A DNA stretch of 64,000 bases from Rhodoplanes sp963724735 (GCA_963724735.1 CAVRVX010000026.1:1-64000), one strand, 5' to 3'; numbered from the stretch's first letter, positions 35,304 to 44,024 are shown. Notes: generated by a model from the sequence alone, not told the origin. Translations and numbers: made by a program.

Positions 35304-36292
35304 ACGGTGTTGGAATGGAAGCGAAGGCAAATTCGTTATCTTCAAGCCCTGTACGAGGAGATCAGTCGCGACGACATCCTGGCTCATGCATACGCTCAGT
35401 GCCGCTCCAACAAGGGCGCACCGGGAGTGGATGGTCAGGAGTTTGCGGACATCGAAGCGTATGGGGTGCAACGGTGGCTGGGTGAACTGGCGCTTGCACT
35501 CAGGCAGGAGACTTACCGACCGGACCCCATCGAAGAGCTGACAGCCCGAACCGGGACATGGCAAGACACCACAGAGCTGGTGAACAAGTTGAACCGCACG
35601 CTGCGCGGCTGGGCGAACTACTTCAATGTAGGCACCGTCACCAAAGCGTACCGGGCGCTCGACAACTACACTGCTGTGCGGTTGCGCCGGTGGTTGCGCA
35701 TCAAGCACAAGGTCAGGCGACGCAGGGGCGGGACCTATCCACTCTCGCACCTCTATGGGCACTTCGGGAGCCCCGTGGAAGAAACCGACGATCGAGGAAG
35801 GAAGACACGCACGACGGAGGCTCGGGACGACAGGCGCGGCATTCCGCAAGGCTCACCGATCTCACCACTGCTGGCTAACTTGTACATGCGCCGGTTTGTG
35901 TTGGGATGGAAGATGCTCGGGTTGGAGCGAAGCCTCGGAAAGCCAATGGCAAACTCAGACCGATGGGCATCTCGACCTTGCGCGATCAGGTCTGCATGAC
36001 AGCAGCAATGCTGGTGCTGGAACCGATCTTCGAAGCCGATCTTCCACCCGAGCAGTATGCATACCGTCCTGGGCGAAATGCTCAACAGGCGGTGGTCGAG
36101 GTGGAAGCACTGCTGTTTCGCGGCCACCCGGAAGTCGTTGACGCCGACCTCGCGGACTACTTCGGGAGCATTCCGCATGCCGAGCTATTAAAGTCGGTAG
36201 CGCGCCGGATTGTTGATCGGCGCGTGCTAGGGCACTTCGGGCTCGTACGCCTGGGCCGGCTTGGACACGACGTGCCGTGGGTGAAGGCGTGA
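35298..36292 (+). pseudogene. Group II intron reverse transcriptase/maturase with its segments out of order
   Basis: All pieces are plus strand and well conserved, but their order is wrong. A (35298-35537): YLQALYEEISRDDILAHAY, GAPGVDGQEF, up to YRPDP. D (35545-35766): the maturase/X region GTWQDTTELVNKLNRTLRGWANYF to HLYGHFG. C (35768-35940): RGIPQGSPISPLLANLYMRR. B (35937-36229): KANGKLRPMGISTLRDQVCM and VDADLADYFGSIPH. E (36231-36292): LVRLGRLGHDVPWVKA. The normal order is A-B-C-(YADD)-D-E. The part with the catalytic YADD is missing, so no active enzyme can be made. Confidence 0.85.
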
Positions 36293-36304
36293 AGTTCTGT
36301 CCGA

Positions 36305-36337
36305 GAGCCGGATGCGGGAGACCCGCCTGTCCGGTTC
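36305..36337 (+). ncRNA. Group II intron domain V
   Basis: 33 bases starting GAGCCGGATGCGGG and ending CCGGTTC fold into the standard D5 hairpin: a lower GAGCCGG/CCGGTTC stem with the AGC catalytic triad, a small bulge, and an upper GCGGG/CCCGC stem. It lies 13 bases after the maturase stop, its normal place. The upstream intron domains I-III are not present, so splicing is not expected. Confidence 0.8.
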
Positions 36338-36818
36338 GATGAGCGGAATGTGGAAACGGAGTCACGGTCGAACCACTAAGGCACCGCCAAACGAAAGAGG
36401 CGGCAACAGATATGTTCAGCCTACAGCCACCGCGCCACATTCCGACTCTACCATCTTCGCCAGTCGATTGGCGTGTCCGCGACGGACGGTCTGCCTTCGA
36501 TTGCTGACGGTCCGCGCCCCGCACGCGCACCATTGGCAGCTCGACCCCAACTTCCGGACCCACAAGAGCAATAGCCGGCACGGACGGTTCGTGCCACATC
36601 CGGACATTCGCTCCCGCCGATGTTCTCGCGTTATTCAGGAAGTGGGTGCCCGTATCAACGAGCCGGGGAAAAGAGCTGAACCGGTTCTGAAAATCCTTTC
36701 AGGGTTTCAGAACCTGCTGGCTCAAATTCCAGATCGACATCAATACACGCATCCCTGACTTCCCAAGATACAAGGATGACGTTTGTTTGCGCGATGTCAC
36801 ACCGCTTGACAGAGTTTG
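36338..36818. other. Stretch after the intron relic without a recognised gene
   Basis: The first bases probably belong to intron domain VI. The rest has lower GC than its surroundings and several open frames, none with a recognisable protein or ribosome site. Probably decayed accessory DNA. Confidence 0.4.
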
Positions 36819-37241
36819 TCAGGCCTTTGCAAGAATTTCTATCACCTTGTTCGCATCGTCTAGCGAGTCCACCGCCACATAGGCGAGAAATTGTGTGCCA
36901 ATCACGGAGGCAGAGAAGCCGCGCAGGTTAATTCCCCCGTCGGCAAGCTTCTGAGTCAACTCCGCGGCGATGCCCGGCCGGTCACGGCCTATGACTCGAA
37001 CGGAATGGAGGGTATGCGCAACGTTAAAACCCACCTGCGCGGCTGCGGCGATTTCCCTGTCACCTCGGAGTGGCGTGACGAACACTACTCCCTTGCCGGG
37101 TTCTGCGCGCCGAGCGATGATGAATTGCAGGTCTGCGCCCGCTTCCCGCAGCTCAGCCAGCACATGTGCAAGGTCGCCGGGTCTGTCTTCGATGGTCGCC
37201 GCCCACACATCAACACGTTCTACATATTCCACGAGAGGATC
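36819..37241 (-). CDS. Protein with two tandem ACT domains
   Basis: 140 residues; AGGAAGGAGAA lies just upstream of the ATG at 37241. First ACT unit: VDVWAATIEDRPGDLAHVLAELREAGADLQFIIARR; second: HTLHSVRVIGRDRPGIAAELTQKLADGGINLRGFSASVIG, each with the Gly between strand 1 and helix 1 that contacts an amino-acid ligand. No catalytic domain is attached. Stand-alone double-ACT proteins are usually amino-acid-responsive regulators or subunits. The partner is unknown. Confidence 0.88.
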   Translation of the reverse strand, partial: DPLVEYVERVDVWAATIEDRPGDLAHVLAELREAGADLQFIIARRAEPGKGVVFVTPLRGDREIAAAAQVGFNVAHTLHSVRVIGRDRPGIAAELTQKLADGGINLRGFSASVIGTQFLAYVAVDSLDDANKVIEILAKA

Positions 37242-37490
37242 CATAATAGTTCTCCTTCCTCTCAACTTGTTGTGCGTTAAGTGCACTCTCGGTCATGACT
37301 CGCCCAATAGCAAGTCGCAGCGGGGACTTCTTGACGGAATCCGTCTTGAAGCCACGCATACGCCATCCAAATGCTCCCCACCCCGTGTAGGCCGCCGTCA
37401 CGCTTAGCCGCGAGTCAACGCACTGCATTCGGGCTACCCATCCGTTATGCCGCTGATAGCGGCGCGAAAGCGCCGAGGACCGCTGTGGCA
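37242..37490. other. Intergenic region
   Basis: About 250 bases with two small hairpins near 37451-37475 (GCCGCTGATAGCGGC and GGCGCGAAAGCGCC), but no gene that I can support. Confidence 0.4.
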
Positions 37491-37603
37491 GGGTCAGACG
37501 CGGACAAGCGGGGTTCGCAGCGCTCGGTCCGCTTCACCCTCAATGACTGGGCATTCAATGACCGGGCATTTGGCGGGCGTCTCCGGCAAGGCCGGGAAGC
37601 GCC
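37491..37603. repeat. Dispersed GC-rich repeat, copy 3
   Basis: GGGTCAGACGCGGACAAGCG, the shared core, and the GTCTCCGGCAAGGCCGGGAAG tail. The CAATGAC-GGGCATT segment is duplicated within this copy (about 37541-37570), so the unit is slightly longer than the others. Confidence 0.75.
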
Positions 37604-37685
37604 AATTGCGGGCGAGAGCAGGTGCAGCAGCATGCGCCACCAGAGGCACGCTCAGTTTTCAGTGCGATCCGCGCCTGTACCGGTT

Positions 37686-38705
37686 TCATGCTCCGCCACT
37701 TTTGGAATGCGGCGTGCCTATGTACGGGAACTCCTTCAGGATGTCGGTGTGGGGCTTGAGGCCGGTGGGCGGACACTGATTCTTCGTCAGGAAAGCGATG
37801 CGGTAATCGATCACGTCGTCAGTGAAGACCCGGCCGTTGGGATACTTTGCGGTCTTCGACGGGTCGAAACTTAGCACGTCGGGAAGCGTGCGCTCCTTGT
37901 CGATCGCGGCGATCGCTTCCTCGCGCGTGTAATTGCCGGTATGCCCCATCAGATGCACGAATTGGTCGAGCCATCGCTTGCGGTCGTTGACGGGCTCGCT
38001 CGCGTTGTATTCCTCCTTGGTGTCATCGGTGTTGAAAAAGCTGCTAACGCTCGGATGGCCCGCGCGATCGACGTGAAGCAACTTGCCGTCGCGTCTTACG
38101 CTGCACCGCCCCCATATATGGATCTCGGGCTTGGGATTGAGTTCGCTTGTTGGCAGCTCGATCACCGTCGAAAACACGTTCGCTTCCGTATTCGAATCTA
38201 CGCCGGTCCATGGAGACTTGCCGCCGAGATGAGGCTCGGTGAAGTTCCGTTTACCCCGGGTATCGAATAGGTTCTTGATACCGTCGAAGTCGAAAAAGAA
38301 CGCGTCGCTGCGGCTGCCGGCGAAAAAACTGTAGGGGCCCGACTTGATGATATTCGGCTTGGCGCCGAAAGAGACCTCGGCGTCGCCGATTATCTTCGTT
38401 CCTACCGCTTCGGCCGAGCGCAACTCCGAGCCCGTCGCCACGAACACGTTAACGGTCTGCCTGCCATTCTGCGGCTTCGAGAACACATAGCTGAATGCGA
38501 TGTCCGTCAGGCAATCGCCGTCGTTATCGAGGTTGAGGCGATAGATTGCGTCGGGATGAAGTGCGTCTGCATTAGGATTTGCATTGAGGATGATCACGGT
38601 TCTGTTCTTGTCAGCGGGCGACTGGAATGCGTACAGGTCGCAGAGGTCGAGTCGTTGATCGCCCAGCGGCGGGCCGAGACTGAGTCCAGTGAAGTGGTTT
38701 GACAT
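37686..38705 (-). CDS. DUF4331 protein
   Basis: 339 residues. It begins MSNHFTGLSLGPPLGDQRLDLCDLYAFQSPAD and keeps the DUF4331 pattern: TVIILNANPNAD, YRLNLDNDGDCLTDIAFSYVF, SYFF-like AGSRSDAFFFDFDG, then GRVFTDDVIDYRIAFLT with the conserved NGR-x-x-DDV block near the end. DUF4331 proteins often carry export signals, but none is obvious here. Function unknown. Lies upstream of no clear operon partner; the cupin and SDR genes follow on the same strand in the other direction of reading. Confidence 0.88.
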   Translation of the reverse strand: MSNHFTGLSLGPPLGDQRLDLCDLYAFQSPADKNRTVIILNANPNADALHPDAIYRLNLDNDGDCLTDIAFSYVFSKPQNGRQTVNVFVATGSELRSAEAVGTKIIGDAEVSFGAKPNIIKSGPYSFFAGSRSDAFFFDFDGIKNLFDTRGKRNFTEPHLGGKSPWTGVDSNTEANVFSTVIELPTSELNPKPEIHIWGRCSVRRDGKLLHVDRAGHPSVSSFFNTDDTKEEYNASEPVNDRKRWLDQFVHLMGHTGNYTREEAIAAIDKERTLPDVLSFDPSKTAKYPNGRVFTDDVIDYRIAFLTKNQCPPTGLKPHTDILKEFPYIGTPHSKSGGA

Positions 38706-38835
38706 TGCACTCTCCTGTCAACCGAGATTTCCATTTTGATTCGGTCCAGAGTCAATCCCCGACACCGAGACCACGCAGCATTGGCGTCCCGCATTTTCTC
38801 GCGACGCGTTATCTCCGCACGAAAGGCATCAAACC

Positions 38836-39252
38836 TCAGTTCCCGAATGGGATCGTCAGTTCCGTCTCGTTCGTGTCCACCACGAACACCGCGAGGAGCT
38901 TGGCCGGCTTCGTCTCGCTGGCATTGGCGCTGACGCCGTGGCGGTCGCCGGGCAACTCGGAGAAGCTCTCTCCGGCCTGGTAGGTCGTCACCGGTCCGTC
39001 GTTGACCTGACTGCGGATCGCCCCCTCAAGCACGGTCGCGTAGATGAAGGCGGATTTGGGATGCGTGTGACCAGGCGAGTAGCCGCCCGGGCCGTATTCG
39101 ACCAGCACGCCCTTGATGCTCTTGCCGGGAACGTTCGGCAGCGCGTGCTGGTAGACGAGGGTCACCTTGGCGTTCTTCTCCTTCGGCGCATCCGCGAGGA
39201 CGCTGCCGAACGGCAGGGTGGCGACAAGCAGCGAACACAGGATGCGTTTCAT
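38836..39252 (-). CDS. Secreted cupin-domain protein
   Basis: 138 residues from ATG 39252, with signal peptide ILCSLLVATLPFGSVLA. Cupin motif 1: PGGYSPGHTHPKSAFIYATVLEGAI with two metal-ligand His and a Tyr/Glu region; motif 2: PGDRHGVSANAS with the third His. A single-domain metal-binding cupin exported to the periplasm. Substrate unknown. It lies 32 bp downstream of the SDR gene and is probably co-transcribed with it. Confidence 0.87.
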   Translation of the reverse strand: MKRILCSLLVATLPFGSVLADAPKEKNAKVTLVYQHALPNVPGKSIKGVLVEYGPGGYSPGHTHPKSAFIYATVLEGAIRSQVNDGPVTTYQAGESFSELPGDRHGVSANASETKPAKLLAVFVVDTNETELTIPFGN

Positions 39253-39284
39253 GGAGCCGTATCCTTCGGTTGGCGGATGCAGGA

Positions 39285-40040
39285 TCAGGCTGCTGCCCGT
39301 GAGCGGCGGAGCCAATCGTCTAAACCGATGCGGCCGAGGCGCGCTTCGCCCAACGGCACGAGCGAGCGCTCCTCGACCCGGCCGCCGAAGTATCGGGCCT
39401 CGGGGTCGCTTACGACCTCACGCGGGTCGCCGACCGCCGTCAGATAGCGGGCGACGATTTCGTTGAACGGCGCTCGTTCCGGGCCGGCGATCTCGACGAT
39501 GCCGTTTCGCGGCGTCGCGAGCGCCACATCGGCGACGATGGCGGCAACGTCGTCCGCCGCGATGGGCTGGAACAGGCCGGGCGAAAGCCTGACCATGTTT
39601 CCATCCGCACTTGAAGCGGCGATGCCGCCGAGGAATTCCAGGAACTGGGTCGAGCGGATGATGGTGTAGGGGATGCCGGAGGTCTCGATCAGTTTCTCTT
39701 GGGCGACCTTGGCGCGGAAATAGCCATTGTCGGGCGTCCGGTCGGTTCCGACGATGGATAGCGCGACATGGCGCCGGACGCCCGCTGCGGCCTCCGCCGC
39801 GAGAAGGTTGCGGCCGGAGGTCTCGAAGAATTCCAGCACCGCCTTGTCTTCAAATGAGGGCGAATTGGCAAGGTCGATCACCACCTGCGCGCCGGCCATG
39901 GCCTCTTTGAGCCCCTCGCCGGTGATGGTGTTGATGCCGCTTTTGGGCGAGGCGGCGACGACCTCGTGGCCGCCCTGGCGCAGAATGGCGACGGTCTTCG
40001 AGCCGATCAGGCCGGTGCCGCCGATGACGACGATCTTCAT
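39285..40040 (-). CDS. NmrA-like atypical SDR (NAD(P)-binding) protein
   Basis: 251 residues. N-terminal dinucleotide motif VIGGTGLIGSKTV, then VVIDLANSP, an ALSIVGTDR strand in place of the catalytic Tyr-Lys motif, YFRAKVAQEKLIETSGIPYTIIRSTQFLEF and a C-terminal GPERAPFNEIVARYL region. This matches atypical SDRs of the NmrA/HSCARG type that sense or use NADP. First gene of a likely two-gene unit with the cupin. Confidence 0.9.
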   Translation of the reverse strand: MKIVVIGGTGLIGSKTVAILRQGGHEVVAASPKSGINTITGEGLKEAMAGAQVVIDLANSPSFEDKAVLEFFETSGRNLLAAEAAAGVRRHVALSIVGTDRTPDNGYFRAKVAQEKLIETSGIPYTIIRSTQFLEFLGGIAASSADGNMVRLSPGLFQPIAADDVAAIVADVALATPRNGIVEIAGPERAPFNEIVARYLTAVGDPREVVSDPEARYFGGRVEERSLVPLGEARLGRIGLDDWLRRSRAAA

Positions 40041-40352
40041 GGTTCACCCTCCCTTGTCGACGACTGGAGACCCTTAACTGGGTTCGAATGCAAGTGAGGA
40101 AGATATCTGGGCCTCAACGCGTGTGAATAATGCGAACCCGTGAGGAGACCCCGAGGCGTCCCTGCTGCACACACCGCTGTGCCGCTCACGACGTCGAGCA
40201 CGTCGAACGGAACACCAAAGCGGATGTCGCGTATTTGTTCCGCTCGCCACGGTGACGGGAGGCTAACTATCAGGCAAAAGAGCTAACTCAGATGATCCAC
40301 CTCCTTCGCCAGCTCACCCCAGGTCCTTCAGGAGGTCATTGAGCCTTTCTTC
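40041..40352. other. Intergenic region without a recognised gene
   Basis: About 310 bases between the SDR start and the next dispersed repeat. It is lower in GC in places, without a supported frame. It may hold the SDR promoter. Confidence 0.4.
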
Positions 40353-40440
40353 GGGTCAGATGCGGACGTTCGGGGTTCGCAGCGCTCGGTCCGCTTCACC
40401 TGAATGACCTGACAGTAGCGAGTGTCTCCGGCAAGGCCGG
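40353..40440. repeat. Dispersed GC-rich repeat, copy 4
   Basis: GGGTCAGATGCGGACGTTCG, the core GGTTCGCAGCGCTCGGTCCG, then GTGTCTCCGGCAAGGCCGG. It overlaps the 3' end of the UdgX gene and supplies that gene's last 15 or so codons and its stop. Confidence 0.75.
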
Positions 40441-41094
40441 GTCGCCGGGCTCGGAGCCATTTGCCAATCGTCGCGCCGCCGTTCGCAGATGCTCCGCGCA
40501 AAAACGCAGATCGGCGACGAAGCGGTCGTATTCGCGCGCCGTGGCGCCTTCGTCCTCGATGCGCAGAATAAAGGACGGGTGGATGGTGACGACGACGCGC
40601 GCGCCGCCGCGTCCTTCGATGAGCGCGCCGCGCACCCGCGCGATCGTCACGCTGCGCCCGAGCAGGCTTGCCGCCGCGGTCGCGCCGAGCGCCACGGTCA
40701 GCGCGGGTTGCACGATCGCGCGCTCGATGTCGCTCCACCAGCGGCAACGATCGATCTCATAGGCGCTCGGCTTCTTGTGCAGCCGCCGTTTTCCCCGCGG
40801 CTCCCATTTGAAATGCTTCACCGCATTGGTGACGAACACCTCGCCGCGCTCGATGCCCGCCTCGGCGATGGCGCGGTCGAGCACGCGCCCGGCCGGGCCG
40901 ACGAACGGACGTCCCCGGATATCCTCCTGGTCGCCCGGTTGCTCGCCCACCAGCATCAGCCGCGCGGGCGCGGGGCCTTCGCCGGGCGCCACCTGGGTCG
41001 CATCGCGGTAAAGCGGGCGGCGCCGGCACGCGGTTTCGGCGGCGCGCAATTCGGCGAACGTGCTGATCGGGGGAAGCGTCTCGGCCATGGTCAT
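40396..41094 (-). CDS. UdgX-family uracil-DNA glycosylase/binding protein
   Basis: 232 residues. Motif A is GEQPGDQED (50-58), the loop KRRLH lies at 102-106, and the final motif is TIHPSFILR. GEQPGDQED and a K-R-R-I/L-H loop identify the UdgX group, whose His (here His106) forms a covalent bond with uracil-containing DNA and flags it. The N-terminal cluster position reads CRRRPLY, where relatives usually have C-x2-C-PLY, so one Fe-S cysteine is replaced by Arg. Its C-terminal end is encoded by the dispersed repeat, so the native tail has been replaced. Confidence 0.88.
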   Translation of the reverse strand: MTMAETLPPISTFAELRAAETACRRRPLYRDATQVAPGEGPAPARLMLVGEQPGDQEDIRGRPFVGPAGRVLDRAIAEAGIERGEVFVTNAVKHFKWEPRGKRRLHKKPSAYEIDRCRWWSDIERAIVQPALTVALGATAAASLLGRSVTIARVRGALIEGRGGARVVVTIHPSFILRIEDEGATAREYDRFVADLRFCAEHLRTAARRLANGSEPGDPALPETLATVRSFR

Positions 41095-41184
41095 CCAATC
41101 TAATCGCGCGTGCCTGGTTCCGGAGCCTTGTCGCGCTTATCTGTGGCGCTTTGCGCCGGGCAGGGCCTCGACTATCTCCGACCC

Positions 41185-41847
41185 ATGTCGCACCGCCTCG
41201 AAACCGAAGCCGATATCGATCGCGGCCTTGCGCATTTGTTGCGGATCGATCCGCGCCTTCAGGACGTGTTGGCGGTGGCGGGTCGGCCGCCGCTGCGCCG
41301 GCGGCCGGCGGGTTTTCCCGGCCTGGTCGCAACCATGATCGGGCAACAGCTCTCGACGGCGAGCGCCAATGCGATCTGGTTGCGGCTCGCCGCAGCTTAT
41401 GACCCGTTCGTCCCCGAGGCGTTGCGCCGGGCGCGCATTGCACGGCTCAAACAAGTCGGACTGTCGGAGGCCAAGATCCGCTCGCTCAAGGCGCTCGCGA
41501 CCGCGCTCGCATCCGGCGCCCTCGACCTGGAGATGCTTGCCGACATGGACGCCGACGAGGCGCATCGCGCTTTGGTCGCCCATCATGGGATCGGGCCATG
41601 GACCGCGGACAGTTATCTCTTGTTCTGTCTCGGCCATGCCGACGCCTGGCCTGCCGGCGATCTCGCCTTGCGCGAAGCGCTGCGGCTTGCGTTTGCCCTG
41701 GCCGAGCGCCCAAGCATCAAAGAGATGCACGCGATCGCCGAGTCGTGGCGGCCGTGGCGCGGGGTGGCGGCGTTTCTGCTCTGGTCCTATTATCGGGCGG
41801 TCAAACGCCGCGATCCGATCCTCAATCCATCATCATCACAAGCCTGA
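41185..41847 (+). CDS. DNA-3-methyladenine glycosylase, AlkA-like
   Basis: 220 residues from ATG 41185. HhH-GPD glycosylase: GFPGLVATMIGQQLSTASANAIWLRL, then the helix-hairpin-helix region LVAHHGIGPWTADSYLLFCLGHADAWPAGDLALREALR with the catalytic Asp in GDLAL. It lacks the N-terminal AlkA domain, like the shorter bacterial 3-methyladenine glycosylases. It removes alkylated purines in base-excision repair. Divergent from UdgX (90 bp), so two base-repair proteins share a promoter region. Confidence 0.92.
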   Translation: MSHRLETEADIDRGLAHLLRIDPRLQDVLAVAGRPPLRRRPAGFPGLVATMIGQQLSTASANAIWLRLAAAYDPFVPEALRRARIARLKQVGLSEAKIRSLKALATALASGALDLEMLADMDADEAHRALVAHHGIGPWTADSYLLFCLGHADAWPAGDLALREALRLAFALAERPSIKEMHAIAESWRPWRGVAAFLLWSYYRAVKRRDPILNPSSSQA

Positions 41848-41867
41848 CGTATGGCAGGGAGGCAGAT

Positions 41868-42542
41868 TTGGCTGCAGAGCTCGACGGTCCCCGGATAGAG
41901 CCGCGCTCGCGCGGACCCGCCCGCCAGCTCGTCGTCCTTCTCCACGGCTATGGCGCGGACGGCAACGATCTCATCGAGATCGGCCGCATGTGGCAGGATT
42001 TGTTGCCGCACGCCGCCTTCGTGTCGCCGCACGCGCCCCGGCCCTGCGGCCAGGCGCCGGTGGGCCGCGAGTGGTTTCCGCTCACCTTTCGCGAGGCCAA
42101 TGAGCGCTGGACGGGCGTCAAGGCCGCTGCGCCGCAGCTCGATCGTTTCCTCGATTCCGAACTCAAGCGACGCAATCTGCCGCCGAGCGCGCTCGCGCTG
42201 GTCGGGTTCAGCCAGGGGACGATGATGGCGCTGCATGTCGGGTTGCGCCGGGCATCGCCGCCGGCGGCGATCGTCGGTTATTCCGGCATTTTCGTTCTGC
42301 CGGGCGGCGCCGCCCCCGACGCGGTCAAGACGGACATCCGCGCTCGCCCGCCGATTCTCCTTCTGCACGGCTCCGAGGATGAGCTGATCCCGGCCCAGGC
42401 GCTCTTTCTGGCCACCCGCGATCTCGCCGCGCTCTCGATCCCGGTCGAGTGGCACCTCTCCTACGGGATGGGCCACGGCATCGACCCGGAGGGACTGCGG
42501 CACGGCGGCGAGTTCCTGGCCCGGCGATTCGCGGTGAAGTGA
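41868..42542 (+). CDS. Phospholipase/carboxylesterase (alpha/beta hydrolase)
   Basis: 224 residues. The start is taken as TTG 41868, because GGGAGG lies five bases upstream and no ATG fits. It has LVVLLHGYGADGNDL (oxyanion region), nucleophile elbow GFSQG, then PILLLHGSEDELIP with Asp and YGMGHGID with the catalytic His: a complete Ser-His-Asp set of the carboxylesterase/lysophospholipase family (Pfam Abhydrolase_2). It begins 21 bases after the AlkA stop and is probably in its transcript. Confidence 0.9.
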   Translation: MAAELDGPRIEPRSRGPARQLVVLLHGYGADGNDLIEIGRMWQDLLPHAAFVSPHAPRPCGQAPVGREWFPLTFREANERWTGVKAAAPQLDRFLDSELKRRNLPPSALALVGFSQGTMMALHVGLRRASPPAAIVGYSGIFVLPGGAAPDAVKTDIRARPPILLLHGSEDELIPAQALFLATRDLAALSIPVEWHLSYGMGHGIDPEGLRHGGEFLARRFAVK

Positions 42543-42697
42543 GACCCCGCCGCCTACGCTTGGCGGTTGCCGCACGGCTATGCCGTCGCCAAAAGGGCGC
42601 GCTTCACAATCCTGTCACGCCCCCGTATAAACTGCGGGCGGGGGCGATTTGGTGCAGTGCGTCGTCGGAAGCGCCGACATACTGAGGTGACTGCGGT

Positions 42698-43255
42698 TTG
42701 AACGCTCACGTCTCGCCGAACGGATGGCCGGCCCTCGTGCTCAATGCGGATTTTCGTCCGCTGAGCTACTACCCGCTCTCGCTGTGGTGCTGGCAGGACA
42801 CGATCAAGGCAGTGTTCCTCGATCGTGTGAACATCATCGCCCATTACGACAAGGCGGTGCACAGCCCGAGCTTGGAGATAAAGCTGCCGAGCGTCGTTTC
42901 GCTGAAGACCTTTGTGAAGCCTTCGACCAACCCGGCCTTCACCCGGTTCAACGTCTTTCTGCGCGACCGCTTCGCCTGCCAGTATTGCGGCTCCGGCGAG
43001 GATTTGACCTTCGATCACCTGCTGCCGCGCTCGCGCGGGGGGCACACGACCTGGTCGAACGTCGTCGCCGCCTGCGCCAACTGCAATCTGCGCAAGGGCA
43101 GCAAGACGCCGGCGGAATCCGGCATGTGGCCAAGCCAGAGGCCGTTCCAGCCGTCGGTGCATCACCTGCACCGGAACGGCCGCCTGTTCCCGCCCAATTA
43201 CCTGCACGAGAGCTGGCTCGACTATCTCTATTGGGACACCGAACTCGATCCGTAA
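42698..43255 (+). CDS. HNH endonuclease
   Basis: 185 residues from a TTG at 42698. The HNH core reads FACQYCG (first zinc Cys pair), LTFDHLLPRSRGG with the catalytic His, WSNVVAACANCNLRKG with the second Cys pair and Asn. The leading WPALVLNADFRPLSYYPLSLWCWQDTIKAVFLDRV segment is typical of a widely conserved alphaproteobacterial HNH protein of unknown biological role. Not linked to any phage or restriction gene here. Confidence 0.92.
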   Translation: MNAHVSPNGWPALVLNADFRPLSYYPLSLWCWQDTIKAVFLDRVNIIAHYDKAVHSPSLEIKLPSVVSLKTFVKPSTNPAFTRFNVFLRDRFACQYCGSGEDLTFDHLLPRSRGGHTTWSNVVAACANCNLRKGSKTPAESGMWPSQRPFQPSVHHLHRNGRLFPPNYLHESWLDYLYWDTELDP

Positions 43256-43391
43256 GCCCAACGCGGTGGCGCGATCACACAGTTTGGGTCATCCTTAACG
43301 CTTGCTTTACTGCGCAGGGCGCTCGCTCTGCGCGGAGCGCGTAGGTCCTCCATTTATGATAGGGGTGCTTCGTGCGCCTTTGGGGGGCTCG

Positions 43392-44024
43392 ATGACGATC
43401 CTTGCTCTCGTGATCCTTGCGCTGGCGGCGGCATGGGTCGGCTGGCGGCTGCGTTCTAGACGGACGCTGCTGCCTTGCCCGGCCGAGTTCGCTTGGCTCG
43501 TCGAGATGGAAAATCCGCTCGCCCGCGCGACGAACTCCGACCATGTCGTGCGGGAGCTTGCCTTGCCGCCCGGCGCGCGCGTCTTGGATATCGGCTGCGG
43601 ACCGGGTCGGGTGACGATTCCGCTCGCGCGGGCGGTGGGGCCGCACGGCGAAGTCCTCGCGCTCGACGTTCAGGCGGCGATGCTGGCGCGGGTGGCCGAA
43701 AAGGCCGCGAAGGAAGGCCTTGCCAATATTCGCCCGGTTCATTCGGACGTGCGCAGCGCATCGATCCAGAAGGGCTCCCTCGACGCCGCCGTGATGGTGA
43801 TGGCGCTTGGCGAAGTTCCTGAAGGGGCCAGCGTCTTCCCGTTCATCGTCTCCGCGCTCAAGCCGGGCGGGCGGCTGCTGGTGGCGGAGAGCATTTTCGA
43901 TCCGCACTTCGTGAGCCGCCGGAAGCTGCGCGAACAGGCTGCGGGCGCGGGATTGGTCGAGCGCGCCTATGCGGGAAATATTTTTGGCTACAGCATTGTC
44001 TTTGAAAAGCCGCGGAGCGGCTGA
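43392..44024 (+). CDS. Membrane-anchored class I SAM methyltransferase
   Basis: 210 residues from ATG 43392 (GGGGGG shortly upstream). A single N-terminal membrane helix (ILALVILALAAAWVGWRL) precedes a Rossmann methyltransferase domain: motif I VLDIGCGPGRVT, motif II LALDVQ, motif IV-like SLDAAVMVMALGEVPEG and LKPGGRLLVAE. The anchor is unusual for small soluble methyltransferases and suggests a membrane-bound substrate such as a lipid or quinone. Substrate unknown. Confidence 0.87.
   Translation: MTILALVILALAAAWVGWRLRSRRTLLPCPAEFAWLVEMENPLARATNSDHVVRELALPPGARVLDIGCGPGRVTIPLARAVGPHGEVLALDVQAAMLARVAEKAAKEGLANIRPVHSDVRSASIQKGSLDAAVMVMALGEVPEGASVFPFIVSALKPGGRLLVAESIFDPHFVSRRKLREQAAGAGLVERAYAGNIFGYSIVFEKPRSG

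Noticed and set aside
36312..36758. 148-codon frame after the group II intron domain V
   Set aside because: It starts inside intron RNA sequence and shows no domain or ribosome site.
40490..41103. 204-codon plus-strand frame
   Set aside because: Antisense of UdgX; the glycosylase motifs on the minus strand are clear.
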